64,000 nucleotides of DNA from Alligator mississippiensis (GCF_030867095.1 NC_081829.1:90295261-90359260); one strand, 5' to 3'. Shown: positions 11,307 through 24,075, counted from the first letter of the stretch. Notes: generated by a model from the letters alone, not told the origin. Numbers and translations: made by a program.

Positions 11307-13499
11307 TCACGATTACTTTTTGAGACCTAGCTCTCTGCTAACCAGATCTTAATTTATTTAATAATCACAGTATCACAATGTACCTGTTATTCCTACTGGA
11401 AAATATCTGAACATATCTCTAGGCTTGCCAGGGCAGGTTTTATAACTGCACACATTGTCTAATGTTATTTCTTTTTAAAAGGGTCTGAAGAATTAGGTTT
11501 TAAGAGCCAGATCTGTGATGTTCTGAATCAGTGGGAAGCTTAATTAACTTGAATCTCTTTTCAACTAGGACCTAAGTATATTGTTAAGTCATAAGGACGG
11601 AGTAAAAAATTTTAGAACATAAAGCAAAAAAAACCAAAACAATTGTTGGACAAAAAGAAGCATAGGACTTGTATCAAACTCATAGCAGTTTTGGCAATTC
11701 AGTGATCATAGGTGTGAAAATAGGTACAGAAACGCATTGTCATTGCACAAATAGGAGTCAGGGCTCTTAAAAGTAAACTGGACAAGGTTTTGCCTTTACC
11801 TGCTGAGAAATAAGAAGGATGTTAGCGGTCCATAATAGATAATAGATCTTTAAAATTCCCTTTGCATTGGTGGTTAGATTCTTTATCCCTCGCACCCAAA
11901 ACACCAGCTGAAGTCGACATGTGTTTTGGCTTCAGAGGGCTGCATGGGAGAGCCCTTGCCATACATCTGTCACTTCAGGATAGCTCCTCATATATATGGT
12001 AGACGCACAGTAACCCAATTCTGTCCTTTCTTTTTCTTAGTCAGCACAGTACACAGTAATCTCACATGAGCCTGGATGTAGCATGTTTATTTAGGGTTTT
12101 GGCAGAGCTGTCACTTCCCTTACAATACGATGCTTTTTTTGGCTTGCATTCATTATTAAAGAAATATTATTTGTCCTAGGATTAGTCAGTCCCAGTGCAA
12201 TGCTTTAAAATTAATTTGTAGTGATTTATCTGGGTCATCTATCAGTCTGTTACACTCAACAAACGTGTATATTTATCTAATCTTGTAGTATGAAGGATTC
12301 AAATTATCATAGCAATATGTGACAAAAAACAAACATTGACTGCGGTTCCTTTCAGTCGGAAACGGAATCGGGGTGGGGAGAGGGCCGACTTTTTTGTGTG
12401 GAGGTGGGTTTTCAAAGTCAGTTGCTGTAAAAAAGCATTTTCACTTCTCTGACCTTCGAGCATGAGAGACCAATCTTGCACTGGGGTGCAGGAATGCTGA
12501 CTCCGATAGATTGCCCTTTTCCTGTTTTATTCCTAGCTCCCTGGATTTTTCCCTTTCCATGGTCATAAAATAGGCTTTCCCCTTTCTGGGGCCAGAATAA
12601 TTTGAATAAGTTAAATAGGTGGGTTGTACATCTCGCTGGCACTGCCAAGACAGATAAACCTATTACCAAGTTAGCATTACCATAAAGGAAGCTGTTTTTT
12701 GAAGGCACTGAGAGTTTGCCTTACTGGATTCCAGTGCTGGATCAGGGTCTAACATTTACTTTGGATCTCATAAAGCCATAATAAGTCATACATCTTCAAC
12801 ATCTCCCTATCTTCCCAGTTTTTATTCCACTTTATAGTTTACACTAAACTGCATGCTGAAGGAGGAGCATACCATTTGTAATTCATGTCTGAGGGACTGG
12901 AACAAAAGCAAGTGCTCTTGCAAAAGGTTTCGATTATAAGCATGGGTGGATCTAGGATTTTGGAAAGGGTGGTGTAGATGGTGTAGTGCCTCCTCACAGA
13001 CAACACAACACACATTTTTCCCCCAGTTAAATTAGAAGCTTTACTAATATGCTAAGGGGCTAGGACTATATTATTCAGTTTATGGTCAAAGCAAAAACAA
13101 ATATAACTATTGGAATGTGCACTAAGTTGCGAGAATATATATTAAGTTGAAGAAAATGCAACAAGCTCAGCTTGCGGAAAGAAAACACAATAGTCAAACC
13201 AGTCAAAAGATATTATGTCATTAGTCCTGTAGTCGTTATAGTTAAATGCATGTCTCTTATTCCGATTGAGCATCTTGACAGTGCCCCCAGTACTTCATTG
13301 TCCGTCATTTCTACACCTGAGTTTATATTAACACACCTGAGTTAAGGTTTTTAGCTACAGCAAAACAGTCTGCAGGGTTGTGAAATAGAAGAGAGACATT
13401 ACCAGGAATGGTGAACAGACAGCACAATTGCAGATGAAAGGATAGTTTGATCAATGGAACATCAAAGGCAATTATGGATGTGCTCTGGGAGTTGTGGGG
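11307..13499. other. No recognisable feature
   Basis: AT-rich DNA with no supported gene, RNA or repeat. The 96-codon minus frame at 12418-12708 was looked at and not supported. Confidence 0.45.
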
Positions 13500-13770
13500 G
13501 GGCTTTAATGAGAACGGCTCTCATTAAAGCGCCTGGAGCATCACGTGTATCAGCATCCCCATGCTGAAAAAGGGTGGCGGGGGCACTTTAATTAAAGCTC
13601 ATTGAACGAACTTTAGTTAAAGCACCCCTGCTGCCAATTTTCAGTGCAGGGATGCTGATACATGTGACGCTGGAGTCTGCTGGAGTGAGGTAATTACCAT
13701 GCTCCAGCAGACTCGATTAATTAAATCAATTAATTAAAACCCCAATAAAACCCCAAGACCCTTAAAAATG
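13500..13770. mobile_element. Multi-hairpin palindromic element
   Basis: Three nested or adjacent hairpins are visible. The largest pairs 13538-13597 with 13611-13670 (gcatcacgtgtatcagcatc against gatgctgatacatgtgacgc, plus the inner ctttaattaaag-type arms). A left stem pairs gctttaatgaga with tctcattaaagc (13502-13530). A right stem pairs gtctgctggag (13675-13685) perfectly with ctccagcagac (13702-13712). The right edge is TTAATTAA-rich. This is typical of a foldback MITE. No target duplication was resolved. Confidence 0.6.
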
Positions 13771-16249
13771 AGAGATGGCCATTAAAACATGTGGAGCAGA
13801 GAGAGATTAGCAGGAATTAGAGTAGATAATGAGCCATGAAGTCAATTGACTCTCTCACAGGTGCCTGAATAGAAAGGCCTCTGCCTCTTCCAGGCAGTTG
13901 ATTTTAAAGTTTAGGTGGAGCAGGAATTTTAAAGGAGGGGGAAGAGGGTGCAACTGCACTACTGTACCCCTCTTAGATCTGGCCCCAATTATAAGGAAAG
14001 ACATTTGGAAAATCAGCAACATGTTCAAAGGGGAATCAGTTTAAATACTGTGGGTCAAATTCTGCTGGCAGATAAATTGGAAAAACCCTACTGACTCCAG
14101 TAGTCCTATCCTGGCAAAACTGACAGCAGAAATGAGCTATTTGCTATGTGCTGTACGTCTAAGACGTATTCATCATACACACGCACACAATTAAATGTGG
14201 CTTCTCTACATTTTTATGTTAAATCTGAAAGATTGACTCATCAATAGCACAATATAGTCACTTGTGTGCTCTTTCAACTTTGCATGTTTTCACCATGTTA
14301 AATATTTTTTTCTAGAGTTATTATACACTTTAAGAAGTCTAGGATGTACAGACTCTGAATGCAGTCGAACTGGTCCAAGTTTGGAGTTTTATAAAGCTCA
14401 GCTAATTATACCAAATGAGGCAAGAGATGTTGCTACCTTATTAATAATTTGCAGGTACTAGAGCTTGGAAATGCAAAAAAAGAATCAGCCACAGGAAGCA
14501 GAACAGGTATGAAAACAGAGTGAACAAAGTCACATGAAATGAATTTTATAAAAGGGAAAACAAACTCACGCTTTCATTAGCCTTGCAGCTGACAAAGTGC
14601 ATTATCATATGGTTTTGCCTGAACAGTGTAAAGGGCGTTCAAACCAGATGCAATTGAAAATCAGAAAAAAATCGCACTTCCATGGAGCCCTGACAATGTG
14701 ATCTCATCATGCTAGGACTCGAAATTGCAAGTGTCACTTCAGATAAGATCAGAGGAAGTTTCCTGTCCCAATGATGTGACATTATCAGGTTTGAGATTGC
14801 AGCAAAGGCACACGCACAGTTTTGTGAACTAACAAGGCAGATTGAGAACACACTGGTTGGCACGGTGTTTTAGATTCCTAGATTGCTGTGAGCTGGGCAT
14901 AATTAGAGCTCAATTTTTGCACATGGGAGAGCCATGCTAAAGAGTAAAAGAGCAGGGCACTCACTGCAGAAGGGAGAATGTTGATCTGTTAATTAACATG
15001 AGTTCAAACATCTGAACCACGCTTTGCAGTGTATATGGACAGCTTTGGAGTCAGAGAGGACATCCCTTATGGAAAAATCCTATAGAAATAAACAGGAATT
15101 TTGCCAGTGGGTATGTACAAAATTACTGTAAACACCTGTAGCATTTGGTAGAGGATTATATCTCAGTTGCAGATTTCTGAAGGCTGGTTTAAAATCCCAT
15201 TGAAAAGCAATCAGTCGCTGTTAAGGTCTTTCAAGCTTTTCCTTAAGAGCTGTTGAGAATTTCTGGCATTACTATTCTGTTGACTTCCACTACAAAATAA
15301 CAGAATGAACATAATAGCTCCGATTCTCTGCTAAGTGAAGCAGAGAAAGGGGGCTGAAGGGGGACTGTTTATGACTCTTTAATTCTCTAACTAGGTTTGT
15401 GGCTTCAGCTGGAAACAATCTTCAAAGAGCAGATCGGCAGAGGAGATTTGGAATCATCATTTGTAAGAACCATGCTGCAGCTGCAAGATCTGCAGACTTG
15501 AATGAGACACCTAGGCTCTCTGTGATCTCCATGGGGAGGCTTAAGCAGCTACGAATGGGAGTCAAAAAACCCAACATGCTGAGAAGTTGAAGCTGTCCAT
15601 TAAGGACTACCAAGAGCTGAGGCATCTAACTGCAGCCTGGAGTAAGGTACCTCTCTCTGTCCCAAAGTCAAAGCCAGGCAGTGGGTCAGGTTTAGGTGGG
15701 GGTAGGAACAGCATAGCCCCAAGCCTGGAGAGATTGGCCAGCTGGGCTTTCCCAGTCCCGTGCTGTGCTCTGAATGCCTGCAGGCATTTGCTAGTTTGGA
15801 TTAACTCTGTTGTAGATAAGGTTAACCTTTTCTTGGTCTAAGTAAATGCACTTCCTGAAGTGTACTGACTTAGATGGGGTGCATTTTTCGGCCTATTTAA
15901 ACACTGAGAACACCTGCTTGAGTAGGCATTTAGATTAGGTTGACCTTAAGGTTACACTTGTACATACCCAGGGGCTCCAGCCAGACCCCCATGCCAAGAG
16001 CTCAGATGTGCCACTAAACTCCCCTTGATGTGCCCTGTCCCAATGCTCCTTCACACCCTAAAGTACTCGGCTCAGACTCAGGAAACTAAAGCCCAAATCT
16101 GTACTCTGCTTTTGAGCCCAGGTCTACTAAAGTGGGTCTGCACTTTAGCAGTCCTGGGTCATTTAACCAAGGGGCTACAAACATAGCCTGGGATGGGTTT
16201 CTTTCTGAAGTAGGTCTCATGAATGAGTCTTTCCTTCAAGCTGTTTGTA
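13771..16249. other. No recognisable feature
   Basis: Mostly unique-looking sequence. A weakly palindromic 'ctgctggcag..ctgacagcag' segment lies at 14059-14130. No gene or named element is supported. Confidence 0.4.
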
Positions 16250-16550
16250 TGAACAACGAAAGGATCACTGGATCATTGAAAATGACTCCCCCACACAAGT
16301 GTCCTAACCATCAGGCTATTGTATCATTCTCCTCTTTATTTTGTCTCACTCACTGAATACTTAATTTCTTATACAAAAGAACTTCAACTGGGGGTTTTGA
16401 GACCCCTCTGCTTCAGAATATCTTATATCCTGGTGGATAGTACAGTGGTCTGTGAGGCGGGAATTCTGGGTCCAACAACAAAAAGAAAAAGGATTTAAAG
16501 CTGGTCCTCCCACGTGTCAGCTGAATACTCCAAACACTATTGGGTGTAAC
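16250..16550. mobile_element. tRNA-like SINE-type repeat, diverged
   Basis: The segments 'gtgtcctaaccatcaggcta' (16301-16320), 'tctcactcactga' (16344-16356), 'tagtacagtggtctgtgagg' (16438-16457) and 'ggtcctcccacgtgtcag' (16504-16521) resemble an interspersed repeat of sauropsids, recalled as 'tagtggtcagtgcactc..gggtctcccac..gtgccctaaccact..gctat'. The tRNA-like A-box and B-box words are degraded. Two half-copies in opposite sense may be present. Confidence 0.35.
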
Positions 16551-18289
16551 AGAGGGCATCCCTTCTTGACTGTGTTTTGTCAAAGACCTCAGAACATGCC
16601 GATTGGATCAGAACAGCCAATGGATCAGACTGGGCTGCGCAAGTGATGTAGGTGTGGGATAGACCAATTTATAGGGTTTTGGTATGAACTAGAGTCAGAC
16701 TCTAGCTGCTCAGCACTGTTAGGGTATGAGTGATAGTGTTTGCATGCCCAGGACCCTCATCAGTTAGGCAGATATAGAGCAGAGTTTTAGAAGGTCTAAA
16801 TGTTAGACTTGGGGACCTTGGTGGGATCTAGCACTAACAGCTGTCTAAGGAGAAAGAAGTGTGCCCTGACTACACTCCCTCCAGTCCCACTCAAGACAGG
16901 TATTCTTGATCAAGACCGTCTCTAGCATTGTGAAGAGTCTTTGCCTTGTACTGTAGCTAGATGCACATGGATATGAAATATTGTTTTGCCAAATGTATGC
17001 ATGCTGTACATGCTCAAAACCATGCAGTTTTGTGTGATGCCTCCTGCCATATGGGAAACATCAAGTACACATGCAGAAGGATGTTGTATATCCATTGGGC
17101 CACACACACCTTTGGTTCTGGGTGTACATACTGGAGGACACTGAAAAAATTCATAAAGTATCATGAAACAATATTTTCCTCCATTACTCTACAAGGTGTT
17201 CACATTATGGCAGTTGCTGAACCTTGTTCCACAAAACAAGAACGGTGGTAATTTACTGGGTAGCCGAGGAACAACAGTAAAGTTATTTCAAGAGCTTAGG
17301 TCCATTTGAGCCTCCCACTTCTTGCAAACACTTTTCCTTCACTCGAAGGGAAAAATACAGTGTGTTCTTCATCTTAATAAACTTTCTTTTGATGATTAAC
17401 ACAGTGTTTTATGAGACCTGAAAGAACAAAGTTAAATAAACAGGAAGTGAAAACTTATGATGGATGTGTCCCTCACAGCATTTAGATCTTTTCCACTTGA
17501 TTAAAAATTCCTAGTTCCTCTTCACTGAATTGTTTAGAGTTTTTTAGCAGCCTCTGTCCTGATTAAAACAAATTAGCATCAAAGATCCCCAGTTGAATGA
17601 AGAATCATTAATTGAGAAACATGCAATGCTCCTTAATTACCTTAGAACAGTCAGAGAACAAATAATCTTAGGTTTCAAAGGGGTTTGCACGCACTGTGCA
17701 CTGTGGGCTCATTCTCTGTGTCTGCTGGAATAAAAGCAGACTTGCTTATACCGTTGAGGGGTATCAATGCAAGCCTCAGTAAACACATTGTAGATTGTTT
17801 ATCTAAAGAGAAAAAAAATGCAAGGTAATGGCTGACTGGAAGAGATAGATGATTCAGTTTATTATGTTGATCATAGCTTTCAATTTACTTTGCATATGCC
17901 AACATTGACTGAGAAATAATGAGAGTTGTTCCTTATTGATACAAATTTAAATACTTCTAAGTCAAATCCTCCAGCTATTTGAGCACCTAACAAAATGTCA
18001 GACGCATGTGTATGGAGAATGTGACTTTCCAGCCTTAAATGCAACCAGGAAAAAGACTAAAAAAGGTGGCAAAAATGCCACAAAAACAACAGAAAACAAA
18101 AGAAAACACAAAACAGGCTCCTATTCCTAATTGGATTCTTTATAATATAGCTCCACACACAATTTATTTTCCTAGAACGTGGTTCAGTTTGCACATGCCA
18201 GTGCAATTCATCCACACCTTTACCAAAAAAGGAATGAACGTTGCTTTCAAGGGCACCCACCCAATACCAGTAAAAGTATTGAAGGCTGG
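16551..18289. other. No recognisable feature
   Basis: AT-rich sequence without a supported gene or repeat. The frames at 16922-17251 overlap on both strands and look random. Confidence 0.45.
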
Positions 18290-18415
18290 ATAGGCATGTG
18301 GCTGGGGTCATCTGACCCCAGCACTCTTTCTTGCCTAGGCAGGGGGTCGGATTCGACGATCTGTTGAGGTCCCTTCTGACCCTAGCATCTACAAATCTAT
18401 GAATCTATCTTAATA
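18290..18415 (+). mobile_element. CR1 LINE 3' end
   Basis: It shows the classic CR1 ending: a 'ggctggataggcatgtggct' block, then 'cttgcctaggcagggggtcg', 'gaggtcccttctgaccctag' and a tail of 'tctatgaatctat' repeats. Only about 125 bp are present, so it is strongly 5'-truncated. A hAT-type terminus begins two bases after it, suggesting insertion into or next to the tail. Confidence 0.85.
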
Positions 18416-18416
18416 T

Positions 18417-18990
18417 TAGGGCTGTGCAAAATTTTGGCAGCTGTTCCATTTTCAAGGTGTTTTGGCCCATTTTGGCACCCAAAATACTGAATCCAAAACA
18501 AAACAGAAGGGTCCAAAACATCTCTGAAACAAAATGAAACCATCCAAAGCATTTCGGAAATGTTTTGGATGTTTCAGAGCCAGGCTTGCAGGGAAACAGA
18601 GACTAAGAAGAGGGAGGGGGAAGAGGGGCGGAAGGACTGCTCTCATATTGACATTTGTAGCTGGTCAGTGTCTGCGATCTGTCCCCAAGGTCCCTTCCAA
18701 TCTCAGTGGTCTGGGGGAGGGACGGCAGCCTGCTGTCATCCTGCGTGCAGATCCGGGGGCTTGTGCCCACCGGGACGAGTCTGGCACAGTCCTGCAGCCC
18801 TCCCGGGGGGGGGGGGCACAGACCCCTGGATCTGTGTGTGGGATTACAGCATACTGCTACAAGCAGCTGGAGCCAGCACCCGAGTCTTCTCGGTGCAGCC
18901 TGTGCCAAGCACAGCAGGGGGAGCCGTGGGAGAAGCCCCCATGGCTGCTCTGCCTGACCATATCCCCCACCCGGCTCAGCTGCCCAGCAC

Positions 18991-19022
<32 letters not shown>

Positions 19023-19430
19023 AAAGAAAAAAAGCCCCACACTCACTGGTTGCAGCAGGGGCTGTGCGGCCATGTGGCAGAGCCCACCCGCCCCAGGCCC
19101 ATGCCTGATGGCTCATCCCTGCCTGACCTCAGCATCCCAGCACTTAAAAAAAAGAAGAAAAAACCCCTGCACTCACTGGCTCTGACAATGGCGATCAGGG
19201 CGCTGCACACTGTCTGGGAGCTGGAGCAGCTGGGGCTGAGTGGTGCGAGACTCCAGCTGCGACATAGAGCTGCCCCAGTTTCCAGACAGTGCATGGCCCT
19301 GCCAAGCCATGCTGCACCCGCACCATGGGGCAGCTGCCATGTGGGTGCCAGGCGGGGGGGCAGTCCCCTCTGCCCCGCGTTGTGCGGGGGGGAGGCTCTT
19401 TCATGAGCCATCCTCACGTGATGGTGAGCC
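18417..19430. mobile_element. GC-rich hAT-type element with TAGGGCTGTGC end; right end missing
   Basis: The left end TAGGGCTGTGCAAAATTTT is nearly identical to the left end at 60070. It is followed by 'ccaaaac/gaaac' sequence, as in that element, and by 'gagccaggcttgcag', matching 'aagccaggcttactgg' there. The interior contains 'gcagatccgggggcttg', again shared with the 60070 element. A module (cccagcactt, A-run, cactcactgg) occurs twice, at about 18985-19050 and 19138-19182. No inverted right end was found, so the right limit is approximate. The 290-codon and 156-codon frames are composition artefacts with poly-Lys or poly-Phe from the A-run. Confidence 0.5.
18993..19019. repeat. Poly-A run, 27 bp
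   Basis: An uninterrupted run of 27 A residues inside the GC-rich element. The second module copy carries a much shorter A-run at 19144-19152, so the run probably expanded after duplication or was shortened there. Confidence 0.95.
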
Positions 19431-19854
19431 ATTTTAATTACAGCAGTTGTCTGGCATCTGCTCTAATTAAAAAGCCCCCCCACCCCCGCTACCTCATGCC
19501 TGAGCACGTGTATAGGCAGCCTTTGACTTTACAGTGCAAGGTGAGAGCTAGGCAGGTCAGAATGTAACCCAGACCAATACCAGCCACACCACTGAGCTGT
19601 CCAACAGAAATCCTGAGGTCATATGCAAGTCTAAATCCAGCAGTTCTCTTGGGCTTAGACACTTTACTCAAAACTGCAGGGAGATGCCTTCATCCACTTT
19701 GGATTAAGCAAGAACCTGCTTCTAAACGAAGCACCTACAACCTTTACAAGAACTCAGCAAGCCTCACCCTTTTCTCTAAAGGAGAGCTGGTGGTTCTGGT
19801 GCTCCATCGCAGAAGAGAAGTCAAGATTCCCTGGTCAAAGAGAGAGCAAAAGAG

Positions 19855-20110
19855 GGAGCATGGCTCAATAGTCTTGTGGTTGGGGCACTCAGCTGGGAGG
19901 GGGAGGAGTCCAGGTTTGTGCACCCAACACTCTCCCTCTATTTTATACTAACCAGTTATTTGAATAATCCCAATGACTCCAAATAACCCATAATTTAATG
20001 GTTACAGCAGTCTCCTGTAGGGGAGGGGGAGGATGGGATTTGAATCTCCTCTGGTTGAGGATGGTTTCTTGATCTCCCACTGGTTGGACAAATGCTTTAA
20101 CACCATTACA
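19855..20110. mobile_element. tRNA-like SINE-type repeat, diverged
   Basis: The stretch gcatggctcaatagtcttgt followed by 'ggttggggcactcagctggg' and 'gagtccaggttt' (19858-19917) has the layout of a tRNA-derived head, with 'tggctcagtgg' A-box-like and 'ggttc' B-box-like words. A later part, 'gatgggatttgaatctcctc' (20032-20051), resembles the body of the same type of repeat as at 16250. The call is based on remembered family style, not alignment. Confidence 0.35.
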
Positions 20111-21110
20111 TGTTATTTAAATATTTCCTAGAAGTGGGAAGTAGTGGCACTGGCCCTACTACTTCTTTTTAACAAGAAAGTGGCATCCACAACTGCATTT
20201 TGGGAGAAGCCCAATTCTGCCAGTGTTAGCTATATTTTGAATGCCTATCAGAGCAAGTCCCTCATGGAGTTTTGGCATAAAAATACCTGCTTCCTGGATC
20301 CCAACCATACTTAAAGGCTGGGCTGCTCAACTGTCATAGTTGGAGCAGTTTTGCACATACAGGGATACAACTTTAGTCATCTGCAAAATCAGTGTATAAG
20401 GTGCCTCCAGGGTTATGCAGCAGCTAACCGGGGAATTTGGAGGCTCTGTTTCAGACATAGCTGCCTCAGTTCCACTTCAGTCACATCACAGGCTCCTTAA
20501 TCCTTTATTGTGATTAGCCCCTGGTCCTTTGTGTTTTAAGGGTTGAATATTACAAATGGGCAACACAAGTTTCATTAGACGTATTTGAAGAGTTTTCTCG
20601 GTAATATAAATTGATAAATTCAGCTAGGCATATGTGACCCAAAGTGACTGGGGTATCTGTTTGCAATATAATTTTAGTGTCCTATTCAGCAAACACAAAC
20701 ACCAATCTTTTGTGTGCTGGGTGAGCAGTCTCAAAATGTCAATGGATTGAAAAAGCCTATTCACAGAAGTAATTACTACAGTCAGAAAGGTTTCCAAGGT
20801 TGAGACCTAACACTGGACTGTAATTGAGCTGGATTTATCTTAGAAAGTCTCTATCATTTACAGCTAAGTGAGGTTAAAAAAGGCCTGAACAAGATGTACT
20901 AATCGTAATGTAAGTATCTTGCCAACTTCTATTACAGGTATTTTAATTTAATGTATAAAGATTTTGAGACAAGGATAAAAGGGTACTAAGTGCTAACAGA
21001 TCCCCACAACTAAGAAGTTTATGGCATTTCCAAATTTTCTTAGTACAATTATGAGCTTGTGCATTTCTACTGTTTTCTATAAAATTTAAATCAAACTATA
21101 GATTTTTGGG
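20111..21110. other. No recognisable feature
   Basis: Unique-looking sequence of average composition with no supported gene, RNA or element. Confidence 0.45.
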
Positions 21111-21328
21111 CAGTGGTGGCAAAACTATCTGGCAGGTGTTCCAGCAAGGTAAATCTAGGCCTCTCCCCTCGTGCCACACTTATCTCCATCCCCAGCCTGA
21201 CCCACTGCCCTGTTCTCTCCTGGTGACAGAGGTATCTGCCACTGGTATCCCTGCTCCTTGCTGGATCTGCCCATGAAGAGGTTGTATGTGCCATGTGGGG
21301 CATGCATGACATGGGTTGGCCACTTCTG
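21111..21328. mobile_element. Short hAT-like MITE
   Basis: A 218-bp element begins CAGTGGTGGCAAAAC and ends GGTTGGCCACTTCTG. The reverse complement of the end, CAGAAGTGGCCAACC, pairs with the start over about 11 of 15 bases. The flanking octamers tttttggg (21103-21110) and ctttaggg (21329-21336) match at 6 of 8 positions, consistent with an aged 8-bp duplication. Ends of the form CAGNGGTGGGCAACC are common among vertebrate hAT elements. Confidence 0.55.
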
Positions 21329-21336
21329 CTTTAGGG

Positions 21337-22264
21337 TATAAAGAGATCTAACAATGGTGTTGATATCAAAGGATACCGATACACGTTGTTACAATGGAAC
21401 TGTTAAGTCTGCATGATTAGGGCTCAGACAGAAGTGCAGCTCCCAGCTGTAACTTAGATCATTTTGTGCAAAGCGCTCTGAGTTATAACATTATCCCAGA
21501 CCAAACAGAAGTTCACTGTTGGTTCCAGGGGGGAGGGGAATCTAGCTGCCAGCTGGGAGCCTGTAGCCAGGTTCCCATAGCCATGGCCACAGCTCTCTGC
21601 CAGTGCTTGCTGTTTTTAGAATGGGAAGGAAACTAGGCAGCAGAGGGAGCTCCTTCTTGGGGCTCCCCAGCTGGTGCTGAAGGGTGGGGTGGGCACATTG
21701 GAGCCCCCTCCCCACCTCATGGGGGCTGCAATACACCCACCCCACCCTCCAGGGGGTGCTGAAAAACTGACCAACTGAACGCCCTCCACTACCTTCCCCC
21801 CCCTCCCATTCTGAAAACAGCAACAGGCTGGGAGGCAGCGCAGACACAAGTTACAGAAAACGCTACATTTCAAAATGTTTTCATCTGATACCTCATGCAA
21901 CGGGGGGTCAGATTTTCTTCCAATCCACCATTTCTGAAGCTGTCTGTAGCTGTGCGCTTGTGTTTGGTCGTGGTTAGAGACTGCTTTCTTTGGCCAGATC
22001 AGGCAAAAAATGTCACTGCTGTCTGCACCCTAGAAGCATAGCAAAACCACTTCAACTTTACCCGTTGTTACAATTTGTTGTTTCATTCAGGGTCAAAGTT
22101 ATTTTATTTTTGGTGCAGGGAAGTTATTTTGTTGTTGTTGAAATCAAAATGTTTTAGGCAGGGTGGATGCAGTTACTGGTGTCCTTCTAGCTGGCCTTCA
22201 CTTTTAAACAGTAACGGTAAATCAAACAGCCTGATCTCTCCAGAAGGCAAAATTACTGCTGCCA
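21337..22264. other. No gene; GC-rich C/G-run patch at 21640-21800
   Basis: The patch carries long open frames on the minus strand (101 and 94 codons) made of low-complexity Gly/Pro-rich coding and not supported as genes. The rest is plain sequence. Confidence 0.4.
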
Positions 22265-22400
22265 ACTTGCAGTGTCACAGAAAAATAAATAATATTTTGC
22301 ACTTCTGCAGTCCATTCCATCAAAACATGTCAAAATGCTTTGCAAACGTTAACCAGCAAAACCTCAAAAGCCTTTTAGGTTGGTAATTTTTATCATGAGT
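22265..22400 (-). mobile_element. MIR-type SINE fragment
   Basis: The words 'atattttgcacttctgcag', 'tcaaaatgctttgcaaacgt' and 'taaccagc' resemble the antisense form of the MIR/CORE-SINE 3' half ('ctcaaagcgctttacaaacattaac'). Old and short; low certainty. Confidence 0.35.
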
Positions 22401-23795
22401 CATAGGAGTCCAAGGTAGAAAAGGGCTAACACGCAATTTCTCAACATTAGCCTCAAAGTTTGTGTGCTTCTGGTTTTGGTGGGTCAGATTCACCACTGCT
22501 TCTTCCTTGTACTGTGCCCAGGCCAGAAGACAGAGATCAAATTCTGGACCTGCCCATAAAGGGTTTAAATCTGCTTTAAATTTTTCTAGATTGATTCTAA
22601 CCAGATTCTTCTAGCTGCCTAGGGGCCACAGAATAAGCTGTGTCTCCTCCAATCTTCTTTTAATCCTTTCTTTCCTATATAGTCGTATGGCCCCTATGCT
22701 AGGGTCTGTACAAGGGAGGCTGTCAAGCTGTTAGGTTGGCAGGGAACTCCTTATGCTAGAGACACTTCTCTCTTTGATGGAGAGAGGTGTCTTTGCAGCT
22801 CTTCTACCGTGTCCTTAAAATAGCATGGGACTCGATTTGCAGCTTCCATTGTATTTAACTGTAAAGATTTTTTTTTGCAAAAATCTTGTTGATCTAATAA
22901 AAGATATCACATCTGTCCATGAACCCTGATTGCTGTAGGTGTTTGACACCTCCAGCATATCAGGCCTTACTGTATTCAAAGGTAACACAGGACTGGTTGT
23001 GAAGACCATGCCGATGGTTTCTTAAACTGGCTTTTGGAAAACTGAACTATACAAAACTAAAGGTCAGTTAAAAAAAACCCGACTTGAACAATAAATGACT
23101 TATGCAACAAGCAACTACATGATAAAATGTAATGTTATCCCTGGTGTAATGCCAACAACATGAGTAGATTTACATCAAGAAAAAAAATTGGCTCACAGGG
23201 AGAGAAAGAGAGAGTCTTGCTTTGATAGAGCTGGTTGCACTAGAGTGGAAAGTCAACTGTTTAAAGTGTTAGTCAAATAAATGAGATAAGAGACAGCTAT
23301 GCAGCAATGTCAGTTGGGTGAATGCATCTAAAGCAGAGGTTTACAATTTCCCAGAAGATTTCAATTTCTCAAATCAAAGTAGTCAAAAGGAAACACTGCC
23401 AGCCTTTCTTTCTGACATATCACAGCTACCTCTCCATCCCAACACAGAATTGTAAATGAGAGAATAACTATGCTGCTACTTAGAGCTCCTGCAGGGTCCT
23501 GCTCACTTGCTCATACATTCTGGCCATTCACATTAATAAACCTTGGATGATAAGGCCACCCCGCACCCAGGAAGCTCTCCTGTGCATGAGATCCCAAAGT
23601 TGAAAGTGCTTCTAGCATGACCCATCCTGTTTTCAGTACTCACCCAGTGCTGTAGGTGGCAAACAGAGGAGGTAAGCCACTAGCAATGCAATAACTCCAT
23701 GCTCCTGACTTACGGCCCTTCTGTACCGCCACGTCCAGTGTGTATTGCCTGTAATTAGAACATTGCAGAGGAGTGACAATAGGGACACTGGGTAC
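22401..23795. other. No recognisable feature
   Basis: A segment near 22880-22910 (cttgttgatctaataaaaga) resembles a word seen in sauropsid repeats ('cttgttggtctaataaaagatatcac') but could not be bounded. No gene is supported. Confidence 0.35.
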
Positions 23796-24075
23796 CATAG
23801 CAAGGAAGTTTGGTGCCTGGGGGAAGCCTGCAGTGGCAACCTGCCCTTGTCCTGCGCACAGATCTGGATGGGCACTCCCACGCCCATGTTTGTTTGGGAG
23901 TGCACACAGCAACAGGAGATGCTCTCCCCTCTTCCCTGTGCACCCCCAAATGCAGCCCTGTCCCGCACCCCGCCTCAGCTGGCAGTGCCTGTTGGCTCCC
24001 CTTCTCTTTGGTGCCTGGTGCGGTTGCCTGGCTCGACCCTTGCTACAGTACTGGGGACAGTGGTTTCTTCTAGGG
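23796..24075. repeat. Interspersed repeat, copy 2 (pair with 6230-6470)
   Basis: Same block order as the first copy: 'tagcaagg..tttggtgcctgggg', 'gcgcacagatctgg', 'gggagtgcacac', 'ggcagtgcctgttggc', 'ctttggtgcctgg', 'cccttgctaca'. Terminal TAGCAAGG and CCTTGCTA are inverted, suggesting a TIR-type DNA element. The 238-codon minus frame at 23640-24356 and overlapping plus frames come from this GC-rich block. Confidence 0.5.

Noticed and set aside
18534..19406. 290-codon open frame, with a long minus-strand partner frame
   Set aside because: It contains a poly-Lys (opposite strand poly-Phe) run from the A27 tract and lies inside a hAT-type element; a composition artefact.
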